This document shows positions 1-7,870 of a DNA stretch of 36,523 bases, one piece after another. Within the stretch, counting starts at the first letter, position 1. Every line of letters begins with the position of its first letter. This DNA is from Flavobacteriaceae bacterium. GTDB taxonomy: Bacteria; Bacteroidota; Bacteroidia; Flavobacteriales; Flavobacteriaceae. The stretch covers positions 1 to 36,523 of the forward strand of contig JAHEMZ010000026.1 in assembly GCA_024643385.1 (NCBI GenBank), given 5' to 3'. A model generated the notes under the pieces. It saw only the letters and a program-made list of their open reading frames with translations. It did no database searches and was not told the origin of the DNA. Made by a program: the position numbers and the translations under genes.

Positions 1-57
1 AAAAATGGAAGAGCAGCGCTGGGTCGCCCACCGCAATCTGTTAAGGAAATTCTATAA
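1..57 (+). CDS. possible 3' end of an upstream gene (partial)
   Basis: Frame 1 is open from the window edge to a TAA at 55-57 and reads KNGRAALGRPPQSVKEIL, which looks like a protein C-terminus. I do not recognise the family. A second frame stays open from base 2 to a TAA at 89-91, so the choice of frame is uncertain. The reading could also be chance, since only about 19 codons are visible. Confidence 0.35.
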   Translation, partial: KNGRAALGRPPQSVKEIL

Positions 58-100
58 AAAGTTTAACAGAAATTTGGCAGACAACGTATAAACCTAAAGT

Positions 101-108
101 TATTTTCG
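101..108 (+). promoter_or_regulatory. candidate -7 box of the TonB receptor gene
   Basis: TATTTTCG lies 25 bases before the ATG and resembles the Bacteroidota -7 consensus TAnnTTTG. A TTTG at 73-76 is the nearest -33 candidate, but the spacer (24) is a little long. This is inference from sequence only. Confidence 0.35.
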
Positions 109-132
109 TAGTCTAAAAGCCAAAAACGTAAC

Positions 133-2610
133 ATGCGTAAGATACTATTTGCTCTAACCATACTTATCCCCCATTTACTATTAGCGCAACCAGGAAAACC
201 CTCTTCTCAAGTTACTGTAACGGGTAAAATACTTGAAGAAGGTACGAACGCGCCCTTGGAATATGCAACAGTGGCATTCATCAATGCGGAAGGAAAAATT
301 GCCGGAGGAGGGATCACAGATGAGAAAGGAAATTATGATATCGAAGTTGAAGCGGGAACTTATTCGATTCAATTTGAGTTTATTTCCTATAAGTCTTATA
401 AGATTTCTAATCAAAAATTATTCAAAGAGACCCAACTTCCAAATGTGTATCTCACCCTTGACATTGAAAATCTCAGTGAAGTGGTCATTCGTGCTGAAAC
501 TACCGAAGTGCAAATTCATCTGGATAAAAAGGTATATAATATAGGCAAGGATCTTACTACCAGTGGTGCTACGGTAAGTGATGCCTTAAATAATGTCCCA
601 TCAGTTACCGTAGATGTAGATGGTTCAATTGCCTTGCGCGGAAATGAAAATGTACGTATTTTAATTAATGGCCGGCCGTCGGCTATTGCCGGTTTTGGGG
701 ATACAGATGCCTTGCGTCAGCTACCCGCAGAAGTGATTGAAAGGGTTGAAGTCATCACCTCTCCTTCAGCACGTTACGATGCGGAAGGAACCGCAGGGAT
801 TTTAAATATTATTCTTCGGAAAGAAAAAACGCTTGGTTTAAACGGGTCGCTTCAAACCAATTTTAGCTATCCTCTAGGAAGCAGTGTTACGGGAAACATT
901 AACATTCGCACAGACAAGTTCAATATCTTTAATACGACCGGAGTTCGTTATAATGAATCGCCCGGTAATGCTTATTTTAAAAATATCTATTTTGATGATT
1001 CGGTAGAAAACCCACTGGTTATTGAAGACCGAAAATATGATCGCGTACGTCAGGGAATTAATACCAATTTGGGGATGGAATACTTCCTCACCGAATCCTC
1101 CTCCTTAACAGCCTCGGGTTTCTATCGCAACAGTGAAAATAACGACCTTAATACTAACCTTACCAATGAATATAGTACTATTGATGATCTCGCCTCGTCC
1201 ACTACGAGAACTGAAAATCAGGTGGAAGATGATGAAAACTATCAATTATCGCTCAATTATATAAACGACTTTGATACGAACGGCCATAAATTAACGGCCG
1301 ATTTTCAATGGGAAAAGGGTTCCGAGACGCAGCAATCATTGATCGACGAAATAAAGACCTTTCCGTCAGATCAACTTTTACCCTCCGAGCTTATTACACA
1401 ACTTGAAGATCAATCTGAATACCTCGTCCAAGCGGATTATGTCTTGCCAATTGGAGAGAATGCTCAATTCGAAGCGGGATTCCGAGGTTCCTTCGAGAAT
1501 ACAATTACCGATTACTTACTGCGCGAGCAACAGGAAGTGAATGGCCCTTTTGTAAGAAACGATAGTCTCTCCAATGTTTTCGATTATACTGAAAATGTAA
1601 TGGCCGTTTACAGTCAATATGGCAATAAATTTGGGAAGTTCTCTTTCCTTTTAGGTCTTCGTATGGAAAATACCCAATTGAAAGGAGAAGTTACGGCTAA
1701 AGATGTGACTTCAGACAGCAACCTTGATTTGAATATTAATTTTGATAAAAACTTTATAGGGCTTTTCCCAACGGCAAACCTAGTTTACGAATTGAGTGAC
1801 AGAGAAAATATTACACTTGGTTATAACCGCCGGATCAATCGTCCCAGAAGCTGGTATATCAACCCTTTTCCTTCTCGTTCCAGTGAGGCAAATATTTTTC
1901 AAGGAAATCCTGATTTAAATCCTGCCTATGCCAGTGCCCTTGATCTGGGATATCTAAGTAGATGGAAAAAATTAACTTTGACAACTTCTGTCTATTACCA
2001 GTACGAAACAGATTCTTTTGAGCGAATTCAGGAAGATACAGGACTACAAACCCCGAATGGAATCCCCATTATAAGAACGATTCCCATAAATCTTTCGACA
2101 AATACACGAATTGGGTTTGAGGTGGGTCTATTATACAACCCTGCAAAATGGTTGCGTTTAAATGGAAGTTTTAACTTCTTTCAGTTTGAAACGGTAGGAT
2201 CTTTCAATGACATAGATTATGGTGCAAAAAACACAAGCTGGTTTACCCGAGGAAGCGCCAAAGTATCCCTTCCTTCAAAAATTGACTGGCAGACTAATGT
2301 ATTTTATCGTGGTCCGGATAATAATGCACAAACAGAGAATGAAGGAATACTTTCGGTCGATCTCGCTTTCAGTAAGGACATTATCAATGACAATGCGACC
2401 ATAGGATTCAATGTAAGTGATTTGTTTAATTCCAGAAAAAGACAAACCCTAACGACTACAGAAAGTTTTATCAGTGATAGTGAATTTCAATGGAGAGAAC
2501 GCCAATTCAATCTCAGTTTTACCTACCGATTCAATCAGAAAAAAGACCGTCAAAAAGGTCGTGGTGATGGCAATGGCGGTGGTTATGACGGGGAAGGATT
2601 TGAAGGGTAA
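133..2610 (+). CDS. TonB-dependent receptor with CarboxypepD-like N-domain (outer membrane beta-barrel family)
   Basis: This is an 825-residue outer-membrane receptor for energised uptake of an unknown ligand. Residues 1-18 form a signal peptide ending LLLAQ. A carboxypeptidase-regulatory-like beta-sandwich (about 27-110, with the VTGKILEEGTNAPLEYATV-type start) follows. The plug domain covers about 125-230 and includes IALRGNENVRILINGRPSA and VEVITSPSARYDAEGTAGI. The rest is a beta-barrel of the OMP_b-brl_3 type, with repeated alternating aromatic strands. No SusD gene is next to it, so a SusC-type glycan locus is unlikely. The C-terminus carries a Lys/Arg then Gly/Asp-rich tail (about 805-825) after the last strand. 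TerC follows 18 bases downstream. The family call is firm; the substrate (metal, siderophore or peptide) is unknown. Confidence 0.93.
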   Translation: MRKILFALTILIPHLLLAQPGKPSSQVTVTGKILEEGTNAPLEYATVAFINAEGKIAGGGITDEKGNYDIEVEAGTYSIQFEFISYKSYKISNQKLFKETQLPNVYLTLDIENLSEVVIRAETTEVQIHLDKKVYNIGKDLTTSGATVSDALNNVPSVTVDVDGSIALRGNENVRILINGRPSAIAGFGDTDALRQLPAEVIERVEVITSPSARYDAEGTAGILNIILRKEKTLGLNGSLQTNFSYPLGSSVTGNINIRTDKFNIFNTTGVRYNESPGNAYFKNIYFDDSVENPLVIEDRKYDRVRQGINTNLGMEYFLTESSSLTASGFYRNSENNDLNTNLTNEYSTIDDLASSTTRTENQVEDDENYQLSLNYINDFDTNGHKLTADFQWEKGSETQQSLIDEIKTFPSDQLLPSELITQLEDQSEYLVQADYVLPIGENAQFEAGFRGSFENTITDYLLREQQEVNGPFVRNDSLSNVFDYTENVMAVYSQYGNKFGKFSFLLGLRMENTQLKGEVTAKDVTSDSNLDLNINFDKNFIGLFPTANLVYELSDRENITLGYNRRINRPRSWYINPFPSRSSEANIFQGNPDLNPAYASALDLGYLSRWKKLTLTTSVYYQYETDSFERIQEDTGLQTPNGIPIIRTIPINLSTNTRIGFEVGLLYNPAKWLRLNGSFNFFQFETVGSFNDIDYGAKNTSWFTRGSAKVSLPSKIDWQTNVFYRGPDNNAQTENEGILSVDLAFSKDIINDNATIGFNVSDLFNSRKRQTLTTTESFISDSEFQWRERQFNLSFTYRFNQKKDRQKGRGDGNGGGYDGEGFEG

Positions 2611-2616
2611 TTTTAA

Positions 2617-2624
2617 TATCTTTG
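2617..2624 (+). promoter_or_regulatory. candidate -7 box for terC-family gene
   Basis: TATCTTTG is a perfect match to TAnnTTTG, only 4 bases before the ATG at 2629. Transcripts starting here would be leaderless or nearly so. TTTG at 2599-2602 could be the -33 element, but the spacing (14) is short. Co-transcription from the receptor gene is the alternative. Confidence 0.35.
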
Positions 2625-2628
2625 TTGC

Positions 2629-3576
2629 ATGAATCCAACTTATTTTCCTTGGGCTGTGCTCATTGGATATGTGCTGTTACTTTTAGCTCTTGACTTTTTT
2701 GTGCTGCACAAAAGAGGTACCACGCCTACGAGTAAGAAGGCCTTTATGGAATCCCTCTTTTTTATAGGGAATGCTCTTATTTTCTCAGCGATTCTATATT
2801 GGTTCTATAGAGAAGGATTAGTTGACAATCCTAATAATTACAGTGCTGCCCAAGCTTGGGTGGATTATTTGATAGGATATATTATTGAACTTTCGTTGAG
2901 TATTGATAATCTATTTGTCATTGCTGTTATTTTCACTTCGTTCAAAGTACCGAGCAACCACCAACACAAATTACTGTTTTTGGGGATCTTGGGTGCTATC
3001 GTATTCCGTGGCCTGATGATCGGATTGGGAATTGTCTTGATCAATAAATTTCATCAAATGACGATCATCTTCGGGCTTTTCTTGTTGTTTACAGCCTTTA
3101 AAATGTTGAAAAAGGAAAAGACACATGAAAAACCACATGAACCAAAAGGGCTGGCAAAACTATTCCGTTTTCATCAAGTGATCGATGGTGGTAGTTTCAC
3201 CACTCGTGTGGATGGCAAGCGGGTATTCACCGCTCTTTTTGGGGCTCTTGTAACTATTGAATTTACAGATCTCTTATTTGCGTTAGACAGTATCCCGGCC
3301 ATTTTTGCAGTCACTACTGATCCGTTTATTGTATTCAGCTCAAATATCTTTGCCATTATGGGCTTACGTTCGTTGTATTTCTTCTTGGCTAATATGTTAG
3401 AAAAATTCCAATACTTAAAATACAGTATTTTCTCCATCCTGATATTTGTTGCCATTAAGCTTATGACTTCTACCTGGGTGGAGATCCCTGAATGGTTCTC
3501 GCTGTTATTTATTGCTATTTCTTTAAGTGCAGGAATCTATGTTTCCTTCATGAAATCGAAAGAAGAAAATTTGTAA
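2629..3576 (+). CDS. TerC family integral membrane protein (Alx-like)
   Basis: This 315-residue polytopic inner-membrane protein belongs to the TerC/Alx family, whose members handle manganese or other metal stress. The protein has about eight hydrophobic helices. It carries the family's acidic intramembrane motifs: SLSIDNLFVIAVIF near residue 90, and FALDSIPAIFAVTTDPF followed by SSNIFAIMGLRSLYFFL near 215-250. Length fits the Alx branch. It lies 18 bases after the TonB receptor on the same strand, so a shared role in metal handling is possible but not shown. A weak AT-only hairpin follows the stop. The family call is strong and the ion specificity is inference. Confidence 0.9.
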   Translation: MNPTYFPWAVLIGYVLLLLALDFFVLHKRGTTPTSKKAFMESLFFIGNALIFSAILYWFYREGLVDNPNNYSAAQAWVDYLIGYIIELSLSIDNLFVIAVIFTSFKVPSNHQHKLLFLGILGAIVFRGLMIGLGIVLINKFHQMTIIFGLFLLFTAFKMLKKEKTHEKPHEPKGLAKLFRFHQVIDGGSFTTRVDGKRVFTALFGALVTIEFTDLLFALDSIPAIFAVTTDPFIVFSSNIFAIMGLRSLYFFLANMLEKFQYLKYSIFSILIFVAIKLMTSTWVEIPEWFSLLFIAISLSAGIYVSFMKSKEENL

Positions 3577-3598
3577 ATACAACCAAATTGTATTTTTG
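3575..3598 (+). terminator. weak terminator after terC-family gene
   Basis: An 8-bp stem AAATACAA/TTGTATTT (loop CCAAA) starts inside the stop codon and runs into TTTTTG. It contains only two G-C pairs, so it would be a weak intrinsic terminator. Confidence 0.4.
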
Positions 3599-3644
3599 TC
3601 GTTTATTCTAAATTCTTGTTGTGTTTAATAAATGGCAAGAATAG

Positions 3645-4397
3645 CTATCTATTTTGTTCATCCAACATTTTACGTTTTTTCATGATCTTCAATACTAAAT
3701 AAATAAAGGTGGAAATAATGGCTGCATAGAACCAAAAGTTAAACTCGATCACAAATGAACCCTCTTCGATCGTCTCGCCTATCATATCAAAAAGCCAAAA
3801 GATCAGAAAAACAGCGCAAAGACCATTTTTCTCCTGTTTTAGCACCTTTTTGATACTGAATGGATAGGTAGCCCTCGCATAATGTTTGAAACTTGGGATA
3901 AAAGCAGGAACGTCCTTTGCCCAATCCAAATAAAGGTTGCCAAATTTATTGCGTAAAAAGCTTTCTTCCGCATACATGATCCGTTCGTAATAGATCACGT
4001 AAAAGAAAATAAATGCAATTATGAACCATGTGTTTTCCGTAAGCATTGCAACCCCCAGCCACATAAAAAAGTTTCCCACATACAAAGGGTGACGAACCAG
4101 TGAGTAAATACCTGTTGTATTTAGTTCATCCGCCAATTGCCCTTCTTCCCTATTTCGTCCCGAGGTATTTTTTGGTGTATGCCCCACAGTTTTCACACGA
4201 ATTAAAAGGCCGAATAAGGCGACAGCCAAACAGATATATTCATAAATTTCAGAAAACCAAGTTTCGGGAGATTCTATATCGTTGTATTCCGTATTAATTA
4301 GAACAGCCAATCCTATACCTAAGAATATAAGAGGGAGTAGACTTCGATTTCTAAAAAAATAATCTCCTTGTATTTTTAATTCTTCTTGTAAGGCCAT
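3645..4397 (-). CDS. isoprenylcysteine/PEMT-type membrane methyltransferase, possibly lipid A 1-phosphate methyltransferase (LmtA-like)
   Basis: This is a 250-residue membrane protein with about five helices. It carries the hallmark of the ICMT/PEMT methyltransferase fold: YSLVRHPLYVG at residues 98-108, then an internal acidic stretch (YYERIMYAEESFL) and NKFGNLYLDWAKDVPAFIP. These regions bind S-adenosylmethionine and shape the active site at the membrane face. The N-terminal helix pair and the length resemble bacterial homologues annotated as lipid A Kdo2 1-phosphate O-methyltransferase, so methylation of lipid A phosphate is my best guess. Another small lipid or prenyl substrate is possible. 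It is transcribed alone, towards terC. The fold is certain and the substrate is inferred. Confidence 0.82.
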   Translation of the reverse strand: MALQEELKIQGDYFFRNRSLLPLIFLGIGLAVLINTEYNDIESPETWFSEIYEYICLAVALFGLLIRVKTVGHTPKNTSGRNREEGQLADELNTTGIYSLVRHPLYVGNFFMWLGVAMLTENTWFIIAFIFFYVIYYERIMYAEESFLRNKFGNLYLDWAKDVPAFIPSFKHYARATYPFSIKKVLKQEKNGLCAVFLIFWLFDMIGETIEEGSFVIEFNFWFYAAIISTFIYLVLKIMKKRKMLDEQNR

Positions 4398-4535
4398 ATC
4401 GTTTAAATTAAATAAGAATTAGTAAAAATAGTACATTCAGTAACGGGCGTTTTAATGAAAGATTAAAATTAGTTTTTAATTTATTCAATATTTATGACAA
4501 ATGACAGTTATGAACTATCAAACTTTTAATTATCA

Positions 4536-4556
4536 TTATTATTACTTAAATAATAA
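4536..4556. repeat. AT-only inverted repeat upstream of the methyltransferase gene
   Basis: TTATTATT and AATAATAA form an 8-bp perfect inverted repeat with loop ACTTA, 139 bases upstream of the minus-strand methyltransferase start. The surrounding stretch 4398-4585 is very AT-rich and shows no other gene. The function is unknown, and chance is a fair explanation at this base composition. Confidence 0.35.
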
Positions 4557-4585
4557 CGATTTGAAAGAGTAGCCACAAAAAACAA

Positions 4586-4611
4586 AAAGCCCAACCATAT
4601 GGTTGGGCTTT
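4586..4611 (-). terminator. intrinsic terminator of the 56-residue membrane protein gene
   Basis: An 11-bp perfect stem (AAAGCCCAACC/GGTTGGGCTTT, loop ATAT) is followed on the minus strand by a T-rich run (TTTTTGTTTTTT). It lies 17 bases after the small minus-strand gene, supporting that gene as a real transcription unit. Confidence 0.85.
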
Positions 4612-4628
4612 ATATCAATAGGGATCAA

Positions 4629-4799
4629 TTAACCTTCTAATTCTTTTTTACGTGCTTGGCGCTTCAACTTAATATTTTCTATCAATGCTCCGGTGATCCA
4701 ATAAGGAATAAAGGAGATCAGGAATATCATCAACCAAAACCCAATGGTTAATATGGTTAAAAATGCTAGAAATCCTAAATATTGATTGAAGTCGAACAT
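4629..4799 (-). CDS. small membrane protein, 56 residues, unknown function
   Basis: The gene runs from an ATG at 4799 to a TAA at 4629-4631. The protein starts MFDFNQYLGFLAF. It has a hydrophobic region from about residue 8 to 40 (one long or two short helices) and ends in a strongly basic tail (KLKRQARKKELEG), expected to be cytoplasmic. Three things support it as a real gene: a perfect -7 box TATATTTG 20 bases upstream, a strong terminator 17 bases downstream, and a membrane-protein-like composition. It is divergent from fumC across 164 bases. I do not recognise a named family. Small uncharacterised membrane proteins of this kind are common in Flavobacteriaceae. Confidence 0.75.
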   Translation of the reverse strand: MFDFNQYLGFLAFLTILTIGFWLMIFLISFIPYWITGALIENIKLKRQARKKELEG

Positions 4800-4819
4800 A
4801 ACAGCGCGTTTTAGTTCTG

Positions 4820-4827
4820 CAAATATA
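4820..4827 (-). promoter_or_regulatory. candidate -7 box of the 56-residue membrane protein gene
   Basis: On the minus strand this reads TATATTTG, a perfect TAnnTTTG match 20 bases before the ATG at 4799. No clear TTG at -33 is visible. Confidence 0.45.
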
Positions 4828-4936
4828 AAATGAAATATTTAAAAATGCTATGTTTTAATGGGAGTTTTCAACAAAGCAATAAACAGTAACGGATAAAACT
4901 TAGAAGTATAATTTTCTTAATTTCCTGTAGATAAAG

Positions 4937-4944
4937 TACCTTTG
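4937..4944 (+). promoter_or_regulatory. candidate -7 box of fumC
   Basis: TACCTTTG matches TAnnTTTG exactly and lies 19 bases before the fumC ATG. The -33 region has only TTTTC near 4912-4916, so the -33 element is weak. Confidence 0.45.
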
Positions 4945-4963
4945 TATTCCAAAATTTCGCACT

Positions 4964-6358
4964 ATGAACTATCGCATCGAAAAAGATACTATGGGCGAGG
5001 TACAAGTACCTGCCGACATGCTATGGGGCGCACAAACCGAACGTTCCCGCAACAATTTTAAAATCGGATCCCCAGCTTCTATGCCATTGGAAGTAGTTTA
5101 TGGATTTGCCTATCTGAAAAAAGCAGCAGCCTATTCCAATTGCGAATTGGGCGTGCTTTCAACGGAAAAGCGAGACCTGATCGCTACCGTTTGTGATGAG
5201 ATACTAGATGGAAAACACGATGATCAATTCCCTTTGGTTATCTGGCAAACAGGAAGTGGAACACAAAGCAATATGAATGTAAATGAAGTAATTGCCAATC
5301 GCGCGCATCAAATAGCCGGGAAAATAATTGGAGAGGGGGAAAAAACCTTACAACCTAATGATGATGTGAATAAATCCCAATCTTCTAACGATACCTTCCC
5401 CACCGGAATGCATATCGCAGCTTATAAAAAAGTGATTGAGGTAACTATTCCCGGAGTTGAGCAATTGCACGCCACTTTAACGGCCAAGGCAGAAGCATTT
5501 AAAAACGTTGTGAAAATTGGTCGTACCCACTTAATGGATGCTACTCCACTTACCTTAGGACAGGAATTTAGCGGATATGCCTCGCAGTTGGCCCATGGTT
5601 TGAAGGCGTTAAAGAACACCTTAGAGCATCTTTCCGAATTAGCTTTGGGCGGTACAGCTGTGGGAACGGGAATTAATACACCTAAGGGTTATGCAGAAAA
5701 TGTAGCAGGATATATCGCCCGGTTTACCGGATTACCCTTTATTACGGCCGAAAATAAATTTGAAGCGCTTGCGGCACACGATGCCATCGTAGAATCGCAC
5801 GGAGCTTTGAAATTATTAGCGGTTTCACTGAACAAAATTGCCAATGATATTCGAATGCTGGCGAGTGGACCCAGAAGCGGAATTGGAGAAATAATTATCC
5901 CGGCCAATGAACCGGGTTCTTCCATCATGCCCGGAAAAGTAAATCCTACCCAATGCGAGGCACTTACTATGGTCTGTGCGCAAGTGATGGGAAATGACGT
6001 CGCGATCAGTGTAGGTGGAATGCAAGGACATTATGAACTGAATGTCTTCAAACCTGTTATGGCGGCTAATTTTCTTCAGTCAGCTCAATTACTGGGCGAT
6101 GCCTGTATCAGCTTTGATGAACATTGCGCAAGAGGCATAGAGCCAAATTATTCGGTAATTGAAAAACAATTGAATAATTCGCTTATGTTAGTTACTGCAC
6201 TTAATCCTAAAATTGGGTACTACAAAGCGGCCGAAATCGCAAATACAGCTCATAAAAACGGAACTACCCTGAAAGAAGAAGCTATTAATTTGGGTTATTT
6301 GACAGGAGAAGAATTTGATGCTTGGGTAAAACCTGAAAAAATGGTAGGGGAAATCTAA
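4964..6358 (+). CDS. fumC: class II fumarate hydratase
   Basis: This 464-residue soluble enzyme interconverts fumarate and L-malate in the TCA cycle and needs no iron-sulfur cluster. It starts [28 protein letters not shown], as expected for class II fumarases. The substrate-binding [14 protein letters not shown] and [13 protein letters not shown] motifs are present (near residues 95-147), as is the family signature [15 protein letters not shown] near 317-330. The Gly-Arg-Thr-His block ([19 protein letters not shown]) near 185-203 is also intact. Length equals the E. coli enzyme. It appears monocistronic, with a -7 box 19 bases upstream and a strong terminator 20 bases downstream. Confidence 0.97.
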   Translation: MNYRIEKDTMGEVQVPADMLWGAQTERSRNNFKIGSPASMPLEVVYGFAYLKKAAAYSNCELGVLSTEKRDLIATVCDEILDGKHDDQFPLVIWQTGSGTQSNMNVNEVIANRAHQIAGKIIGEGEKTLQPNDDVNKSQSSNDTFPTGMHIAAYKKVIEVTIPGVEQLHATLTAKAEAFKNVVKIGRTHLMDATPLTLGQEFSGYASQLAHGLKALKNTLEHLSELALGGTAVGTGINTPKGYAENVAGYIARFTGLPFITAENKFEALAAHDAIVESHGALKLLAVSLNKIANDIRMLASGPRSGIGEIIIPANEPGSSIMPGKVNPTQCEALTMVCAQVMGNDVAISVGGMQGHYELNVFKPVMAANFLQSAQLLGDACISFDEHCARGIEPNYSVIEKQLNNSLMLVTALNPKIGYYKAAEIANTAHKNGTTLKEEAINLGYLTGEEFDAWVKPEKMVGEI

Positions 6359-6377
6359 AAAAATCATCAAATAATTT

Positions 6378-6409
6378 AAATAGCGACCTATGTGGTCGCT
6401 ATTTTTTTT
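6378..6409 (+). terminator. intrinsic terminator of fumC
   Basis: TAGCGACC (6381-6388), loop TATGT and GGTCGCTA (6394-6401) make an 8-bp perfect stem followed by eight T, a textbook rho-independent terminator. An upstream AAA extends the stem with the T run. Confidence 0.9.
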
Positions 6410-6421
6410 GTCCATAATATC

Positions 6422-6461
6422 GATTAAATGCAAATTTTATAGATTAAATGTAATTTTTATG
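6422..6461. repeat. two tandem 20-bp direct repeats upstream of the membrane LuxR-type regulator
   Basis: Copies at 6422-6441 and 6442-6461 share GATTAAATGyAAwTTTTATr, differing at 3 of 20 positions. The period is 20 bases, close to two helical turns. They sit directly before a TATATTGG box (6462-6469), 37 bases before the start codon of the regulator gene. That is a plausible position for a pair of protein-binding half-sites. Confidence 0.7.
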
Positions 6462-6469
6462 TATATTGG
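6462..6469 (+). promoter_or_regulatory. candidate -7 box of the regulator gene
   Basis: TATATTGG is one base off TAnnTTTG and lies 29 bases before the chosen ATG at 6499, immediately after the tandem 20-bp repeats. Confidence 0.3.
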
Positions 6470-6498
6470 TCTACCCAAATTTGTTAAACCTATATTGT

Positions 6499-7803
6499 AT
6501 GAGGACATTATTTCTACTCCTTTCATTGTGTCTCGTTTCGGTAGTATATGCCAAAAAGAAGACCGAATTTAATGAAGCTCCAAACTCGCATTTAGTGAAT
6601 CCAGGCCCAGAAAATAGTGCATTTACCGAGTCCTCGGGAAATGACTTTTACGGTCCTATTGCTATGCGAACTCCTCCCCACTTTTCATCCGCTACTGAAA
6701 CCATTTTCAACCAGAATGGATATTTTGTAGTTTCTGATCATTTTTTCAATGAGTCAGAATTTTCTTACAATAATAATCGAAATGGAGGAGCCGGTTCAGC
6801 CTTAGATTTTGAAAAAAATTCCACCTTAACTGAAAAAGCTTCTCTGGATACGGCGGGCGTATTTCGGCAAGGTATGTTTTACGGCTTTGCCGCGATGCTG
6901 ATCCTTCTCAACCTAACTTGTTTTTTCTTGTTTGAAGAAAAACCTTTTCTGTATTATTCCTTTTGTTTAGCGGGATTCGCATTACTACTGTTCTTTAGTG
7001 ATGGCCTGTCGGAACTATTCTTTGTTGATTTTGCCTCTTCCCTTGCCTTAGAAACTACTTTACTTACGTTAGCTATTGGATTGCATGCGATCTTTGCTTC
7101 CAAGTTTTTAAGCCTGAAGGAGTTTGCTCCCAAGCTAAAATGGGTTACCCTATTTATGATAAGTGTAGCGTCTTTAGCGACCCTCTTTGAATGGTTCACA
7201 AACAATACTATTTTCTCGCAAGTAGCTCACCTTTCGCTATTTGCCATCGCAGCAAGCTATTTCCTTACAGGAGTCTCTCTTTTCAGTCGAAAGAATTACG
7301 CGAAGTTCTATGTCATAGCAACCTTTATTCCCTTGCTGTTTTCGGTCGATTTCTTTATCCTACGTCCTATGGGAATTGATTTTCTAGGCACAGATGGAGG
7401 ACACATAAAAGCGGCTGCTATTGCTGAAATGATCATCCTTACTTATGGCATCATGTATCGTATGCAAGCGATAAAAGAGGAGAATGAATTACGCCAGGTA
7501 GAAATGCGTATATTCTTAAAACGTCAAGAAGTACTGAACGCACGTAGAAAAACTGAAAAACTTGTGGAAGATGTTTATTTGGAAAATCTGATCATGCATT
7601 ATGATCTGGACGGTCTTGAAATAAAACTTCTTCAATATATATCAGAAGGAAAAGACAACAATAAAATTGCCAGAAAACTAAAGACCTCTGTGATTGAGGT
7701 AGAAGAACTTACCAAAGAACTGTACGAAAAACTGGAGATTGGAGAACAAGTTCAACAAGATTATCGTTTGGTTGATCAACAACCGGACTATATTTATAAT
7801 TAA
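6499..7803 (+). CDS. membrane-anchored regulator: 7TMR-DISM transmembrane domain plus LuxR-type helix-turn-helix
   Basis: I start this 434-residue protein at the ATG at 6499, because MRTLFLLLSLCLVSVVYA is a good signal peptide; an ATG at 6466 would add 11 residues and spoil it. Residues 20-122 are a short exported region. From about 125 a seven-helix bundle begins with GMFYGFAAMLILLNLTCFF, typical of the 7TMR-DISM domain of bacterial receptors. After the last helix (about 320) comes a charged coiled coil (IKEENELRQVEMRIFLKRQEV region). Residues 370-414 resemble a LuxR/GerE helix-turn-helix: LDGLEIKLLQYISEGKDNNK, then IARKLKTSVIEVEELTKELY. No kinase or receiver domain is seen. I infer a one-component sensor that acts on DNA from the membrane. 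The ligand and targets are unknown. Confidence 0.82.
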   Translation: MRTLFLLLSLCLVSVVYAKKKTEFNEAPNSHLVNPGPENSAFTESSGNDFYGPIAMRTPPHFSSATETIFNQNGYFVVSDHFFNESEFSYNNNRNGGAGSALDFEKNSTLTEKASLDTAGVFRQGMFYGFAAMLILLNLTCFFLFEEKPFLYYSFCLAGFALLLFFSDGLSELFFVDFASSLALETTLLTLAIGLHAIFASKFLSLKEFAPKLKWVTLFMISVASLATLFEWFTNNTIFSQVAHLSLFAIAASYFLTGVSLFSRKNYAKFYVIATFIPLLFSVDFFILRPMGIDFLGTDGGHIKAAAIAEMIILTYGIMYRMQAIKEENELRQVEMRIFLKRQEVLNARRKTEKLVEDVYLENLIMHYDLDGLEIKLLQYISEGKDNNKIARKLKTSVIEVEELTKELYEKLEIGEQVQQDYRLVDQQPDYIYN

Positions 7804-7836
7804 TAGGTTTGATTAATTAGTTTGTTAGTTAGTTAG

Positions 7837-7870
7837 AAAAAAGGGATGCGTCTATGACTCATCCCTTTTT
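7837..7870. terminator. bidirectional terminator between the regulator gene and ccsBA
   Basis: AAAAAAGGGATG and CATCCCTTTTT form a stem with loop CGTCTATGACT. It has a T run on both strands, so it can end transcripts from both convergent genes. On the minus strand the stem includes the last codons and the TGA of ccsBA (7859-7861). Confidence 0.8.

Noticed and set aside
4398-4628. Possible gene in the AT-rich gap before the methyltransferase
   Set aside because: All frames are broken by stops within a few dozen bases; only a terminator and an AT-only inverted repeat are visible.
5422-6031. Overlapping antisense open frames inside fumC
   Set aside because: They are in the shadow of a gene with a full set of fumarase motifs, have no promoter and no protein-like features.
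7811-7836. TTAG-rich low-complexity run after the regulator gene
   Set aside because: It is a short AT-rich spacer with imperfect repetition and lies just before a terminator; nothing suggests a function.
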